Shown: positions 54,201 through 62,338 of the stretch, piece by piece
Position numbering within the stretch: position 1 is the first letter of the stretch
How the letters are laid out: every line of letters starts with the position of its first letter
DNA from: Phycisphaerales bacterium
Lineage (GTDB): Bacteria > Planctomycetota > Phycisphaerae > Phycisphaerales > UBA1924
Assembly: GCA_028284805.1 (NCBI GenBank)
Contig: JANQQZ010000151.1
Coordinates: 78,366-142,365 of the forward strand
Direction: 5' to 3'
DNA length: 64,000 nt
Program-made: the position numbers and the translations under genes
The notes under the pieces: model-generated
The model's input: only the letters and a program-made list of their open reading frames with translations
The model's database searches: none
Told to the model about the DNA's origin: nothing

Positions 54201-54650
54201 CTCGGGGTCGGTCGAGCTCAGGCCGATCCAGGCGATGTAGTCGACGGACTCGGGGTCAACCGCGACGACCTCTGGCTCGTCAACGCCGTCCGGGTAGCGA
54301 GGGACCTCGCTGAGCTTCTGATCGACGGCGCCCATCGCGTCGTCGATGTTCGTTCCCGTCCGGAACTCGAGCCTGACGTTGCCCCTGCCTGCCTGGCTCA
54401 CGCTGGTCATCGAGACGAGACCCGTGATGTCGCCGAGCCGGGCCTCCTGCTCCTCGATCACGTCGGACTCGATCTCGGCGGCGGACGCATTCTCCCAGCT
54501 TGTCGACACGGAAACGACGGTGGAGTCGACCGAGGGCGTCATCTGCACCGCGACGCGTGTCGCCGAGAGCATGCCTGCCATCACCGCGAGGATGACCCCG
54601 ACCGTGACGGTGATGGGCTGTCGGACGGCGAGTTCAATGAGGCGGTTCAT
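51246..54650 (-). CDS. RND efflux pump (HAE1/AcrB-like) inner-membrane subunit
   Basis: 1134 residues; AAGGAG lies 8 nt before the ATG. Twelve membrane helices are expected: one at the N-terminus (ITVTVGVILAVMAG), a large periplasmic loop, a bundle containing MVVDNAIVVIENIFRHLEMG (proton-relay Asp and motif A), a second loop, and a final bundle with GVVVNNAILIVHQTLNFM and MLPLVLMPGSGSELYRGLGA. The overall length and duplicated halves are those of HAE1-type pumps. It uses proton flow to expel drugs, solvents or metabolites. The adaptor is encoded 35 bp upstream. No TolC-type outer-membrane factor is encoded in the window. Confidence 0.93.
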   Translation of the reverse strand: MNRLIELAVRQPITVTVGVILAVMAGMLSATRVAVQMTPSVDSTVVSVSTSWENASAAEIESDVIEEQEARLGDITGLVSMTSVSQAGRGNVRLEFRTGTNIDDAMGAVDQKLSEVPRYPDGVDEPEVVAVDPESVDYIAWIGLSSTDPEFDATTLYDFMERRLRPRLERIQGVSEVGVRGAREAEVQILVDPTRLAQRGITYAELVEALRVSNQNFSGGLLPDGKNDVRVRAVGRFHDPETVGDLVIRRDDAGPVYLGDVADIEMGFKEKDEWVRARGVQMPFFNFQLQQGANLLDTMGAIKAEVDSLNAPGGLLEQHARSIGIDGTLELVQTYDSSTYVEEAIALVRSNIFVGGALAIVTLLMFLRSLRTIGIIAIAIPLSVIASLTVLVLLGRSINIISLAGMAFATGMVVDNAIVVIENIFRHLEMGKPKRQAALDATKEVAGAVIASTATTLVVFFPILLIQDSAGQLFRDIALAIMAAVGISLIVSVTVIPAASAQILKQRATRATANNTEPTASRTGGRFGRFMHTVLSVPKRISSVPTLIGAAIQRLTSRWITRFAVIGTFAVGTLAGIAALLPPLDYLPAGNRNIIFGVLVPPPGYNLDQLSTLGDRLEDEIRPAWEVTEDKFQLEDDLRGGPSPDEDNRTVITTRDGREVLPPELEHYFLVAWDGLVFHAAIAQDNKRIADALGLFDQSVAGANAPDVFSFSFQMPLFRTGGQTGSAIKIDLKGDDLDSVNESAGELLVALFDEFGPGTVQPDPPNFSLPTPELRVTPNDERLRDLDMSRSDVGLAVAANGDGLVLPRQFQVGSELKDLKIISPDSFRDDPIQAMLNAPIATPGGSVVDLESVAAVERIRESDRIRHVDRQRAVTLQFTPPTGTPLQEAIDRVDAIIADLRADDRIADGIEIQKAGSAGKLNDIREALMGDGTIVGTLSSSLFLAFFVVYLVMVVLFQSWTYPIVIMVSVPLATLGGFLGLAIVHEWSVADPYMPVQNLDVLTILGFVILAGVVVNNAILIVHQTLNFMSAGDISHSDAIRRAVESRVRPILMSTLTSVGGMLPLVLMPGSGSELYRGLGAVVVGGLLVSTVFTLVLVPVVLSALFALQRGAFLNRAAAALPQQAATPSLKEMS

Positions 54651-54685
54651 GGCTTGGTCTCCTTCGAGGAGCGAGCTGTTCGAGG

Positions 54686-55945
54686 TTAGCGGGAAGAGGA
54701 GGATGTCAGGGCAGCCACGGTCAGCTCGGCGTCCGGTGCCAGACGCTCGTTGCCCTCGATGACGACTTCATCGCCGGCATCAAGATCCTGTGAAGTTACG
54801 GCGAGCATGTCACCCCATGAAAACAGCACCGTCACAGGGGTCTTGTCGGCTTCGGGCGTGTCGTCGCCGTCCACGCGAAAGACGTAGGCGTCGCGGCCGT
54901 CGCGGATGACCGCGTCCTTCGGGGTGAGCAGGGCCAGCGACTCGTCCGATGTCGGCACCCAGGCGTTGACGGCCATTCCGGGCGCGAGCTCGCCCGACGT
55001 GTTGTCCAGCGTGACGAAGACCTGGAAGGTCCGAGCCCGTTCGTCCACGTCCGCGACGGGGCGCACGTCCAGCGAAGGCACGGAACGCCCATCGGAGGCG
55101 AGTTGAACGAACATCGACTCAGGGTTGGCCAACACGCTCGACGCGTAGCGTTCGGGAACTTCCAGCCGCGCTTCGATCGTGCCCGTGGAGACCAGCGTGA
55201 CCACCGGGCGGCCCGGCTCGGTCCATTCGCCCGGTTCGACGTGACGGGACACGACACGGGCGTCGAAGGGCGCACGCACCTCCATATCACTCAGTCTGAT
55301 CTCCAGCAGATCGACGCTCCGTGCGGTCGATTCGACGACACGCCTGGCGGCCTCGAGCTGTGACTCACGAACTCCGAGCAGAGTCTCGACCTCCGAGAGC
55401 TCACGCTCGCTTGCAGCACCGCGGGCATGCGCATCACGAACACGGCCGAGGTCGAGCTTCGCGAACTCCAGTTCCGCCGCTCGCTGCGCGACGACGGCTT
55501 CGTAGTTGGCGTGCTGGGCCCGTGCCTCTTCGAGCTGAGCTGTCAGGCGGCGTGCGTCGAGTGAGAGGATCAGGTCGCCCTTGCGGACGGACGATCCCTC
55601 GTCGACCAGCACGGACTCGACCAGCCCCGACTCCTGAGCGGCCACTGAGGCCCGAGACACGGCCTGCAGGCTCCCGGTCACGCGGCGGTGCTCTTGGACG
55701 ATCTCTTCCGAGATCTCGGCGGTGAGCACTGCCGTGGGATCGGCGGCCGCCGGGGTCGCGACGAGCGTGACGCCCGCGAGAGCGGCCCGGATCAGGTTGG
55801 CCTTCGCGGCGTAGCGGGCGGACTCGAGCACCTTGCCCGACAGGGCCAGGTCCAGTTGCCTGGCGCGAGTCTTGGCGAGCTTGGCGTTCATCTGGTCGTG
55901 GCGGGTGGTCTTGGCGGATTCTGGCTTGGTCGTGAGGCGGTGCAT
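54686..55945 (-). CDS. RND efflux periplasmic adaptor (membrane fusion protein)
   Basis: 419 residues; AGGAG lies 6 nt before the ATG. An unusually long basic N-terminus (~45 residues) precedes a signal sequence (LIRAALAGVTLVATPAAADP). The lipoyl/biotinyl halves are ESGLVESVLVDEGSSVRKGD and MEVRAPFDARVVSRHVEPGE, flanking a coiled-coil hairpin (QLEEARAQHANYEAVVAQRA). The beta-barrel domain follows. It links the RND pump to an outer-membrane channel. A palindrome identical in its core to one before the tetR gene lies just upstream, implying repression by that regulator. Confidence 0.92.
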   Translation of the reverse strand: MHRLTTKPESAKTTRHDQMNAKLAKTRARQLDLALSGKVLESARYAAKANLIRAALAGVTLVATPAAADPTAVLTAEISEEIVQEHRRVTGSLQAVSRASVAAQESGLVESVLVDEGSSVRKGDLILSLDARRLTAQLEEARAQHANYEAVVAQRAAELEFAKLDLGRVRDAHARGAASERELSEVETLLGVRESQLEAARRVVESTARSVDLLEIRLSDMEVRAPFDARVVSRHVEPGEWTEPGRPVVTLVSTGTIEARLEVPERYASSVLANPESMFVQLASDGRSVPSLDVRPVADVDERARTFQVFVTLDNTSGELAPGMAVNAWVPTSDESLALLTPKDAVIRDGRDAYVFRVDGDDTPEADKTPVTVLFSWGDMLAVTSQDLDAGDEVVIEGNERLAPDAELTVAALTSSSSR

Positions 55946-55970
55946 TTCAGGCTCCTGACTTTCGATTTGA

Positions 55971-55987
55971 GTAGACCAGTCGTCTAC
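55971..55987. promoter_or_regulatory. TetR operator upstream of the adaptor gene
   Basis: The perfect palindrome GTAGACCAGTCGTCTAC (6-bp arms, 5-base centre) lies 26 bp upstream of the adaptor ATG. Its core AGACCAGTCGTCT recurs at 56626-56638 before the tetR gene. It is the expected binding site of the TetR protein encoded between the two copies. Confidence 0.75.
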
Positions 55988-56013
55988 AGTCTGGGCAAAA
56001 TAAAAAGGGGGGT

Positions 56014-56607
56014 TCAGTGCGAAGCGACCAGACGCTCCAGCACGGTGTCCATGAACTCGGTCAATGGGGAAACATCCTGATCGATCTGCATGCGGATCGT
56101 GGCGCCCTCCCAGGCGTGCAGGATCGCGTTCCCGAGGGCTTCAGCGTCCACGGACGCATCCAACTCGCCCTCGGCCTGGGCCTCACGCAGCAGTTTCGCG
56201 TGCAGCAGGCCCCATTCGTCGTACCCGCACTTGATTGCCGCACGCATGGGCTCACTGAGCTGGGCAATCTCGAGCGCGAGCTTAGCGATCAAGCACTGCC
56301 GCGTCGGGCCGTGCTCGGCGTAGTGATCGTGGGCCATGGTGTAGAACGCACGCAGGCGGTTCAGCGGTGAATGCGAGCGGTCTGTGAAGTACTTCCTGAG
56401 ATTGGCGGAATGTCCGTCGGCCGACTGCTCGATCACAGCGACGCCGAAGCCTTCCTTGCTCTTGAAGTAGTGGTAGAACGACCCCTTCGGTACGCCGGCG
56501 GCGCCGAGGATCTCATTCAGGCCGCAGCCGTTGTAGCTCTTGGCGACGATGGCCTTCGAGCCAGCCTCGAGGATGCGGTCGCGGGTTTCGGCTGTGGCGG
56601 TTGTCAT
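56014..56607 (-). CDS. TetR family regulator of the efflux operon
   Basis: 197 residues from the ATG at 56607, which has GGAG 7 nt upstream; a nearer ATG (56613) is too close to that site. The TetR HTH spans about 8-54: DRILEAGSKAIVAKSYNGCG, LNEILGAAGVPKGSFYHYFK. The C-terminal ligand domain resembles the AcuR/NemR-like group (CLIAKLALEIAQLSEPMRAA). It is transcribed in the same direction as the pump genes, and copies of its probable operator sit before both its own gene and the adaptor gene. It should repress the efflux operon and itself until an inducer binds. Confidence 0.9.
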   Translation of the reverse strand: MTTATAETRDRILEAGSKAIVAKSYNGCGLNEILGAAGVPKGSFYHYFKSKEGFGVAVIEQSADGHSANLRKYFTDRSHSPLNRLRAFYTMAHDHYAEHGPTRQCLIAKLALEIAQLSEPMRAAIKCGYDEWGLLHAKLLREAQAEGELDASVDAEALGNAILHAWEGATIRMQIDQDVSPLTEFMDTVLERLVASH

Positions 56608-56623
56608 CGACATGCTCCAAGTA

Positions 56624-56640
56624 TTAGACCAGTCGTCTTG
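56624..56640. promoter_or_regulatory. TetR operator upstream of the regulator gene
   Basis: TTAGACCAGTCGTCTTG: the core AGACCAGTCGTCT is identical to that of the operator at 55971-55987, but the outer base pairs no longer match. It lies 17 bp before the tetR ATG, suggesting autorepression. Confidence 0.7.
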
Positions 56641-57195
56641 ATTGTCAACCCACTTGATGTGGAAAGTAATCCAAAACACGAAAAATTTGGTTGACCCAAA
56701 CAATATGCGTACATTTGTGCCCTCGGTGGCCTCCCCAGATCAGTGGTGCCGAAACACCAGATCTGAGCCAGCAGCGCCGGATGCTGCACGCGGAGCGGTA
56801 CCTTTGCGATGCGCGAGCGACCGGGAGACATCGAGCCCTCGCCCGAGCAGTGCGGCATCAGGGCAGGCGCGTCTCGCGGGCCCGGTATCCGCACGATCGG
56901 CAGCGTGCTTGCGCCAGGACGGCAGCACGTGCAAACCCGATTGCTCAACTGGACACCGCCCAATCAGATCGTTGCAACTCTGGCTTGCCCCCCACCGCTG
57001 CTCAGCAGAAGCTCGGGCCCGCGGAACTTGCGGCTCTGTTGCGATGAGGGCCTCGCATCGATCCGTGGCTATGGAGTGCGCACCAGCCCTGCACCTCCCT
57101 GGTTGAAAGCAATGCTCTGGCTTGCCCCAAGAAACGAATCCACGTGCTATGCGAGACTGCACGGCACAGGACGCATCCGGGAAGCCAGGCTTTGC
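56641..57195. other. Intergenic region before IS relic
   Basis: 555 bp with no supported gene. Several long open frames exist on both strands, but none has a ribosome site or recognisable domain. The tetR promoter must be at its left end. The final ~40 bp (GGACGCATCCGGGAAG) match the sequence before the IS3 fragment at 25485, so they are the outer end of the same IS. Confidence 0.45.
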
Positions 57196-57372
57196 ATGGC
57201 ACGGATCAGGCATTCAGCGGAACAGATCATCGGCAAGCCGCGGGACGATCTGCTCACTGGCGGAGTCTTCACCTCGCTGCCCGAAACATGCGTGCTGATC
57301 GGGCGGCGGCGTACGCACTACAACACGGCGCGAACGCACTTATCGATGGGCTACCGCCCGGATTCCACAGAG
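57196..57372 (+). pseudogene. IS3-family relic: OrfA start joined to OrfB end
   Basis: The frame reads MARIRHSAEQIIGKPRD, the start of IS3 OrfA, and then directly DLLTGGVFTSLPETCVLIGR with RRTHYNTARTHLSMGYRPDS, which is the end of the OrfB integrase domain (usual form YNxxRPHSxLGYRPP). About 1 kb of the element is missing between them, so this is an internal-deletion derivative. Its last bases are also read, on the other strand, as the C-terminus of the pseudopilin gene. Confidence 0.75.
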
Positions 57373-58292
57373 GGTGGTAGCACATCCCCGCCCATCCCCG
57401 AGAAGAATCGATTGTTCCCGAACTCCGGTCCTGCAAGGATTTCGCCCTGGCTCCCGACTACATAGCCGAGCTCTTCAAGTGTGCGAGACTCCGCGTGGCC
57501 ATCAACGAACTGGACATTCGTCCTGCCTCGGTGCCTGGCGTGCGGTGCCGATCGATCTTCGAGGGTCCCGCGTGAACGGGGATCGGCAATGTCGCCTTCC
57601 TGCGAGATTCGAGGCGGGTCGAGCGCGTAGCCGTGACCGCCCTCGGCGAACCTGCCGGGATCGCGGCTTCCATCGGGCCGGTTGTCGGTCCTGAGTGCCT
57701 CGGGCTTGCCGGCCGCGCTGCCCAGGCTGTCAGCCGACATCACGGTCCGTGCGCCGTCGATCGACGAAGCCCGAACGGGGAAGTTCACGAACCGGCTGTC
57801 GCTGCCGTCCAGGAACCCAAAACGCGTGTTGCCGAGAAATTGGTAGTTGTAGCCGTACCCGTAGTTCCTTGAACTGCTCCACGTGTCTGCCTCAGGACAG
57901 ACAAACACGTCGGAACCATCGACGGGGAGCGAGTGCTCGTCCTCACGGCGTTCAGAAGGCACGCTGTAGGCATCGAATCCCGCCGCCGCCCCGATCACCG
58001 CGAACCACTTCGGCCTGTAGTGGCGCCCGTTGCCCAGCTGATAGATGTTGTCCTGCTCGTTGTCATACCTGCCGGGCTGCCCGGGAACAGACAGATCGTC
58101 GTTCTCGTTCGCGTAGATCTGCCAACCGATCGCGGTCTGCCGCGTGTTCGACAGGCAGACGAGCTTCTGGGCCGCATCGCGTGACGACGCGAGGGCGGGG
58201 ACAAGGATCGCAATGAGCAGCGCGATGATGGAGATTGATACCAGCAGCTCGATCAACGTAAAGCCTGTACACCAAGGACGCGGGAGGCTCAC
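57351..58292 (-). CDS. Type II pseudopilin-like protein (H-x9-DG group)
   Basis: 313 residues from the GTG at 58292 (AAGG 7 nt upstream), giving a 10-residue basic leader, SLPRPWCTG, before the prepilin cleavage site and helix FTLIELLVSISIIALLIAIL. A TTG at 58373 would give an atypically long leader. The C-terminal half contains NVQFVDGHAESRTL, the planctomycete H-x9-DG-like motif. Such proteins are processed by prepilin peptidase and found by the hundred in planctomycetes; the role is unclear. The last residues (about 57351-57372) lie in the IS3 relic, so the natural C-terminus may have been replaced. Confidence 0.82.
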   Translation of the reverse strand: MSLPRPWCTGFTLIELLVSISIIALLIAILVPALASSRDAAQKLVCLSNTRQTAIGWQIYANENDDLSVPGQPGRYDNEQDNIYQLGNGRHYRPKWFAVIGAAAGFDAYSVPSERREDEHSLPVDGSDVFVCPEADTWSSSRNYGYGYNYQFLGNTRFGFLDGSDSRFVNFPVRASSIDGARTVMSADSLGSAAGKPEALRTDNRPDGSRDPGRFAEGGHGYALDPPRISQEGDIADPRSRGTLEDRSAPHARHRGRTNVQFVDGHAESRTLEELGYVVGSQGEILAGPEFGNNRFFSGMGGDVLPPSVESGR

Positions 58293-58516
58293 CGCACGCC
58301 TTGAAACGCGAGGCGGCGACGACGAACGGAATGGGGCGGCTTTGAATTCCACGCTGTGCTTGATCCGACGCAACCGAGTCCCAATGTGAGACGTAATTCT
58401 CAGGCGAGCTGTATCCAGATCGGTATATCTGCACGTACAAAAACGGAACGCACGAACGTCGGTTGATGCTGGTGCCGCAACGAGCGACGACGCGGTGCCT
58501 CCGCGGGGAGAGAGTC

Positions 58517-61500
58517 ATGACACGGGAACATGCTTGGGTTCGCACGCTTCTGACGATCGGTTCGGGGCTGGTTGTACTGGCTGGTGGTTGCACGACGCAC
58601 AACGCCACGGAGCAGCAAGCAATCGATACGACAGCCGATGGAGTGCTCACAGCCGATCAGTCTGCGGCCGCCCTCGCCAATCTCGAGAAGAAGCAAGCCA
58701 AGTACGACCGCCGCGGCGGGCCCAAGCGGGCCGATAAGCCTCAAGAAGCGATCGACTTCTTCATGGCGCAGCGGCTCGCCCCAGGCATGGACGGCTACCC
58801 CATCCAGCAGATCGAGGAGACCGCCCGTCAGATCCGCGTGAGAGAAGCCCAGAATCGCGGCGCATCTCCGGGCGGCATCCAGGGCTGGGAGCCAATCGGC
58901 CCCGGGAACATCGGCGGCCGAACCCGCGGATTCGTCATCGACCCCTCGAACCCTGACATCCTCTATGCCGGCGGTGTCGCGGGTGGTGTGTGGAAGAGCA
59001 CCGACGCCGGCGCCAGTTGGATCCCGACCGGTGACACCCTGATCAACCTGGCCGTGAGCTCGCTGGCCATCGATCCCAACAACACCCAGGTGCTCTACGC
59101 GGGCACGGGCGAGGGCTTCTTCAACGGTGATTCCGTCCGCGGTCTCGGCATCTTCAAGACCACCGATGGCGGCGCAAGCTGGACTCAGCTTCCCTCGACC
59201 GTGGGCAGCAACTTTTTCTACGTGAACCAAGTCAGGATCAGCCCGACCGACTCGAACCGCGTCTTCGCGGCGACGCGTTCTGGTGTCTGGCGCTCCACCG
59301 ACGGCGGCGCAACATTCGACCCCGTTCTCAGAAACCCCGCGCAGCTCAGCGGCAGTGCGCCGGCCTCGAACGGCTCGACCGGCGGTGCGCTCGATCTGGA
59401 TATCCAGCCCGGTTCCGACCCCGAGGTCATCCTCGCCGCTTTCGGCACGTTCCAGCAAGACGGCTTGTTCCGCTCAGCCGACGGCGGCAACACCTGGACC
59501 GAAGTCGGAACCGGAAGCGACCTGAACATCTTCAACCAGGGCCGCATGAACGTCGAGTTCGCGCCCTCGAACCCCAACGTGGCCTACATCGCGATGGCCG
59601 ACAACGGCGACACCGGCAACGCCTTCGGCACGTTCGTCAATGTCTTCCGTACGGCGGACGCCGGCCAGACCTGGACCGCGCAGGCCAACCTCGGCGTTGG
59701 GCTGAACCAGTTCCTGTTCTCCAATGTCCCGTTCGGCAGCGGGTGTTTCGGGAACTCAAACTTCGCCCAGGGCTGGTACGACAACGCGCTCGCGATCGAC
59801 CCTCTGGACGAAGACATCGTCTGGGTCGGCGGCGTCGACCTGTTCAGGTCCGACAACGCGGGTCAGACGTTTGGCCTCGCCAGCTACTGGTACTTCGATC
59901 CGACCGATCCGAACTACGTGCACGCCGACCACCACGCGCTGGCGTTCCACCCCGACTACAACGGCACGACCAACCAGATCCTCTACTCGGGCTCCGACGG
60001 GGGCATCGCCCGAACCGAGAACGCCCGGGCCTCCACGAGCCAGAACGATTGCCCGTTCTCAGGGGGAGGCCCGCTCCCGGGCATCTCGTGGACGCAGTTG
60101 AACAACGGCTATGCCGTCACACAGTTCTATCACGGCGATGCCGCCCAGACCGGTGAGCTCTACATCGGTGGGTCGCAGGACAACGGCACCGCCCGCGGGA
60201 ACTCGGCCAACCCGAACCAGCCCTGGGACCGCATCGTTGGTGGCGACGGCGGCTACGTCGCGATCGATCCGACCAACCCGGACATCATGTACGCCGAGAC
60301 GCAGAACTTCCCCACGATGCGGAAGTCCACGAACGGGGGCAACAGCTTCAGCGACGCTACCAACGGCATCACCGATTCCGACGGACTGTTCATCACCCCG
60401 TTCATCATGGATCAGAACGACCCGAACACCCTGTTCACCGGTGGTGGACGCCCCTGGCGCACCACCAACGGCGCGGCCTCCTGGCAGGCGGTCGGACCCA
60501 ACTTCGGGAACGCCGGGCGCATCAGCGCGATCGGTATCGCCCAGACCGACGGCGATGTCGTCTACCTGGGCTACGAGGACGGCTATGTCGCAACGTCCAC
60601 CAACGCCCGCAGCGCGAGCCCGACCTGGACCCTGCGCAGCAACGGGCTGCCCGCCGAGGCCGGCTTCATCTCGTGGATCGCGGTTGACCCGACGGATGCT
60701 CAGACCGCGTACGCCACCAGCACAACGTTCGGCATCGATCACATCTACAAGACCACCGACGGCGGTGTCTCGTGGACATCGATCGACGGCATCGGGGCAG
60801 CGGGTGTGCCCGACATCCCGGTGCACTCCATCGTGGTCCGTCCGACCGATCCGGATACGCTGTACGCGGGCACGGAACTGGGCGTGTTCGTTACCACCGA
60901 CGGCGGCACCTCCTGGGCCCCCGCCAGCAGCGGCATGGCTAATACCGTGGTGGAGAACATCGAGTTCGTGGGTGACGACGTGCTCGTCGCCTTCACCCAC
61001 GGCCGCAGCGCCTTCATCACGCAGCTCTCGACGCAGGGTATCGACATCGAGCCCGTGGGCGATGTGATCACCACACTCCAGCCGGGTGTCCCGATGACGC
61101 TCGCGTTCAGCGTGACCGTCACGGATGACACGATCGTCGGCACGCCCTCCGTGTCCTTCACCCGTGCGGATACCACCGGGGGCAGCGTGAACCTTGCCGA
61201 GATCTCGCCGGGTATCTGGGAGGGTGATCTGCCGGGCTTCGACTGCGGCGATGACCCCACGTACTCCGTCGCGTTCGTCGGCGCCGCTTCTGGGGCAACG
61301 AGCTTCCCCCTTAGTGGCGCCATCAGTACTTTCGTCGGGACCAACAGCACGCTGTTCGCGGACAACGCAGAGACCGACACCGGCTGGACGGTGAGCGGGG
61401 ACGCAACCGACGGCCAGTGGCAGCGTGGCTTCCCGCAGGGCAACGACCGGGGCGATCCCGTCGCAGACGCCGACGGCTCGGGCCAGGCGTGGCTCACCGA

Positions 61501-62044
61501 CATCGATCTCGGAAACACCAACTCGGATGTCGACAACGGCACTACGACACTCACCAGCCCGCTTCTGGATGCCCCGGCCGGCTCGACGGTGTCGTACCAG
61601 TACTGGTTCAACGACATCCCGGGCGGGCCTGCCGACAACGATGCCTTTGTTGTCGAGGTTTCAGAGAACGGCGGCGCGACCTACAGCACAGTACGCACGA
61701 TCACTTCGGTCTCGTCGTCCTGGCGAGCCGACTCGCTCATCGCTGGGATCGACTACCAGCCGTCTTCGACCTTGCGGGTCCGGTTCTCTGCAAGTGACGG
61801 CGATCCACAGGGAGTCATTGAAGCCGGGCTTGACGACATCGCGGTAACGGTTCAGTCATGCGATGACGTGACGCCCTGCGTCGCGGATACCAATGGCGAC
61901 GGGCTCCTCACGCCCGCGGACTTCAATGCCTGGATTCTGGCGTTCAACAACCAGTCACCTCAATGTGATCAGAACGACGACGGGCTCTGCACCCCGGCCG
62001 ACTTCAACGCGTGGATCCTCAACTTCAACACCGGGTGCCCGTAA
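58517..62044 (+). CDS. BNR/VPS10-repeat lipoprotein with dockerin-like tail
   Basis: 1175 residues from the ATG at 58517 (GGAG 6 nt upstream). The N-terminus TLLTIGSGLVVLAGGC looks like a lipoprotein signal, with a weak lipobox (AGGC). From about residue 130 there are at least eight beta-propeller units of the BNR/VPS10 type, each with a 'STDGG.SW'-like Asp-box (KSTDAGASWIP, KTTDGGASWTQ, RSADGGNTWTE, KTTDGGVSWTS). A beta domain (about 860-1110) follows. The tail (61876-62041) has ADTNGDGLLTPADFNAW and CTPADFNAW and ends GCP. The propeller probably binds a carbohydrate or protein outside the cell; no catalytic residue set is identified. A strong terminator follows. Confidence 0.85.
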   Translation: MTREHAWVRTLLTIGSGLVVLAGGCTTHNATEQQAIDTTADGVLTADQSAAALANLEKKQAKYDRRGGPKRADKPQEAIDFFMAQRLAPGMDGYPIQQIEETARQIRVREAQNRGASPGGIQGWEPIGPGNIGGRTRGFVIDPSNPDILYAGGVAGGVWKSTDAGASWIPTGDTLINLAVSSLAIDPNNTQVLYAGTGEGFFNGDSVRGLGIFKTTDGGASWTQLPSTVGSNFFYVNQVRISPTDSNRVFAATRSGVWRSTDGGATFDPVLRNPAQLSGSAPASNGSTGGALDLDIQPGSDPEVILAAFGTFQQDGLFRSADGGNTWTEVGTGSDLNIFNQGRMNVEFAPSNPNVAYIAMADNGDTGNAFGTFVNVFRTADAGQTWTAQANLGVGLNQFLFSNVPFGSGCFGNSNFAQGWYDNALAIDPLDEDIVWVGGVDLFRSDNAGQTFGLASYWYFDPTDPNYVHADHHALAFHPDYNGTTNQILYSGSDGGIARTENARASTSQNDCPFSGGGPLPGISWTQLNNGYAVTQFYHGDAAQTGELYIGGSQDNGTARGNSANPNQPWDRIVGGDGGYVAIDPTNPDIMYAETQNFPTMRKSTNGGNSFSDATNGITDSDGLFITPFIMDQNDPNTLFTGGGRPWRTTNGAASWQAVGPNFGNAGRISAIGIAQTDGDVVYLGYEDGYVATSTNARSASPTWTLRSNGLPAEAGFISWIAVDPTDAQTAYATSTTFGIDHIYKTTDGGVSWTSIDGIGAAGVPDIPVHSIVVRPTDPDTLYAGTELGVFVTTDGGTSWAPASSGMANTVVENIEFVGDDVLVAFTHGRSAFITQLSTQGIDIEPVGDVITTLQPGVPMTLAFSVTVTDDTIVGTPSVSFTRADTTGGSVNLAEISPGIWEGDLPGFDCGDDPTYSVAFVGAASGATSFPLSGAISTFVGTNSTLFADNAETDTGWTVSGDATDGQWQRGFPQGNDRGDPVADADGSGQAWLTDIDLGNTNSDVDNGTTTLTSPLLDAPAGSTVSYQYWFNDIPGGPADNDAFVVEVSENGGATYSTVRTITSVSSSWRADSLIAGIDYQPSSTLRVRFSASDGDPQGVIEAGLDDIAVTVQSCDDVTPCVADTNGDGLLTPADFNAWILAFNNQSPQCDQNDDGLCTPADFNAWILNFNTGCP

Positions 62045-62090
62045 GCAACACACCCTGTCAGCAAGCTGCATTCATGTCTCACATAATCCA

Positions 62091-62117
62091 GGGCCCCGGC
62101 ACACGCCGGGGCCCTTT
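62091..62117 (+). terminator. Intrinsic terminator after the BNR-repeat gene
   Basis: A perfect 10-bp stem GGGCCCCGGC / GCCGGGGCCC with a 4-base loop (ACAC), followed by TTT, 47 bp after the stop codon. The rest of 62045-62338 holds no supported gene. Confidence 0.85.
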
Positions 62118-62338
62118 CCATGCATTGGCGGCTCCGCAAAGGAGACCGGTGCGCGCCTCGAAAGCCGCGTCGATCGCCTCGTTGCCACGGGAACGTGGGG
62201 TTCTCGAACAGGCTTTCCCCCATCATGGCTGTTGGTGAAGCCCTGAAGCCAGACGACCGAAACCATGTTGTTCTCAAGGCACAACAGCAGTTGCCGCGGG
62301 ATATCAACTCGGATCGAGGCGGGTAAAGATCGCGTGCC

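Noticed and set aside
56809..57465. 218-codon open frame taken as a gene
   Set aside because: Only codons 130-188 are protein-like, and they are an IS3 relic; the upstream part is chance open frame.
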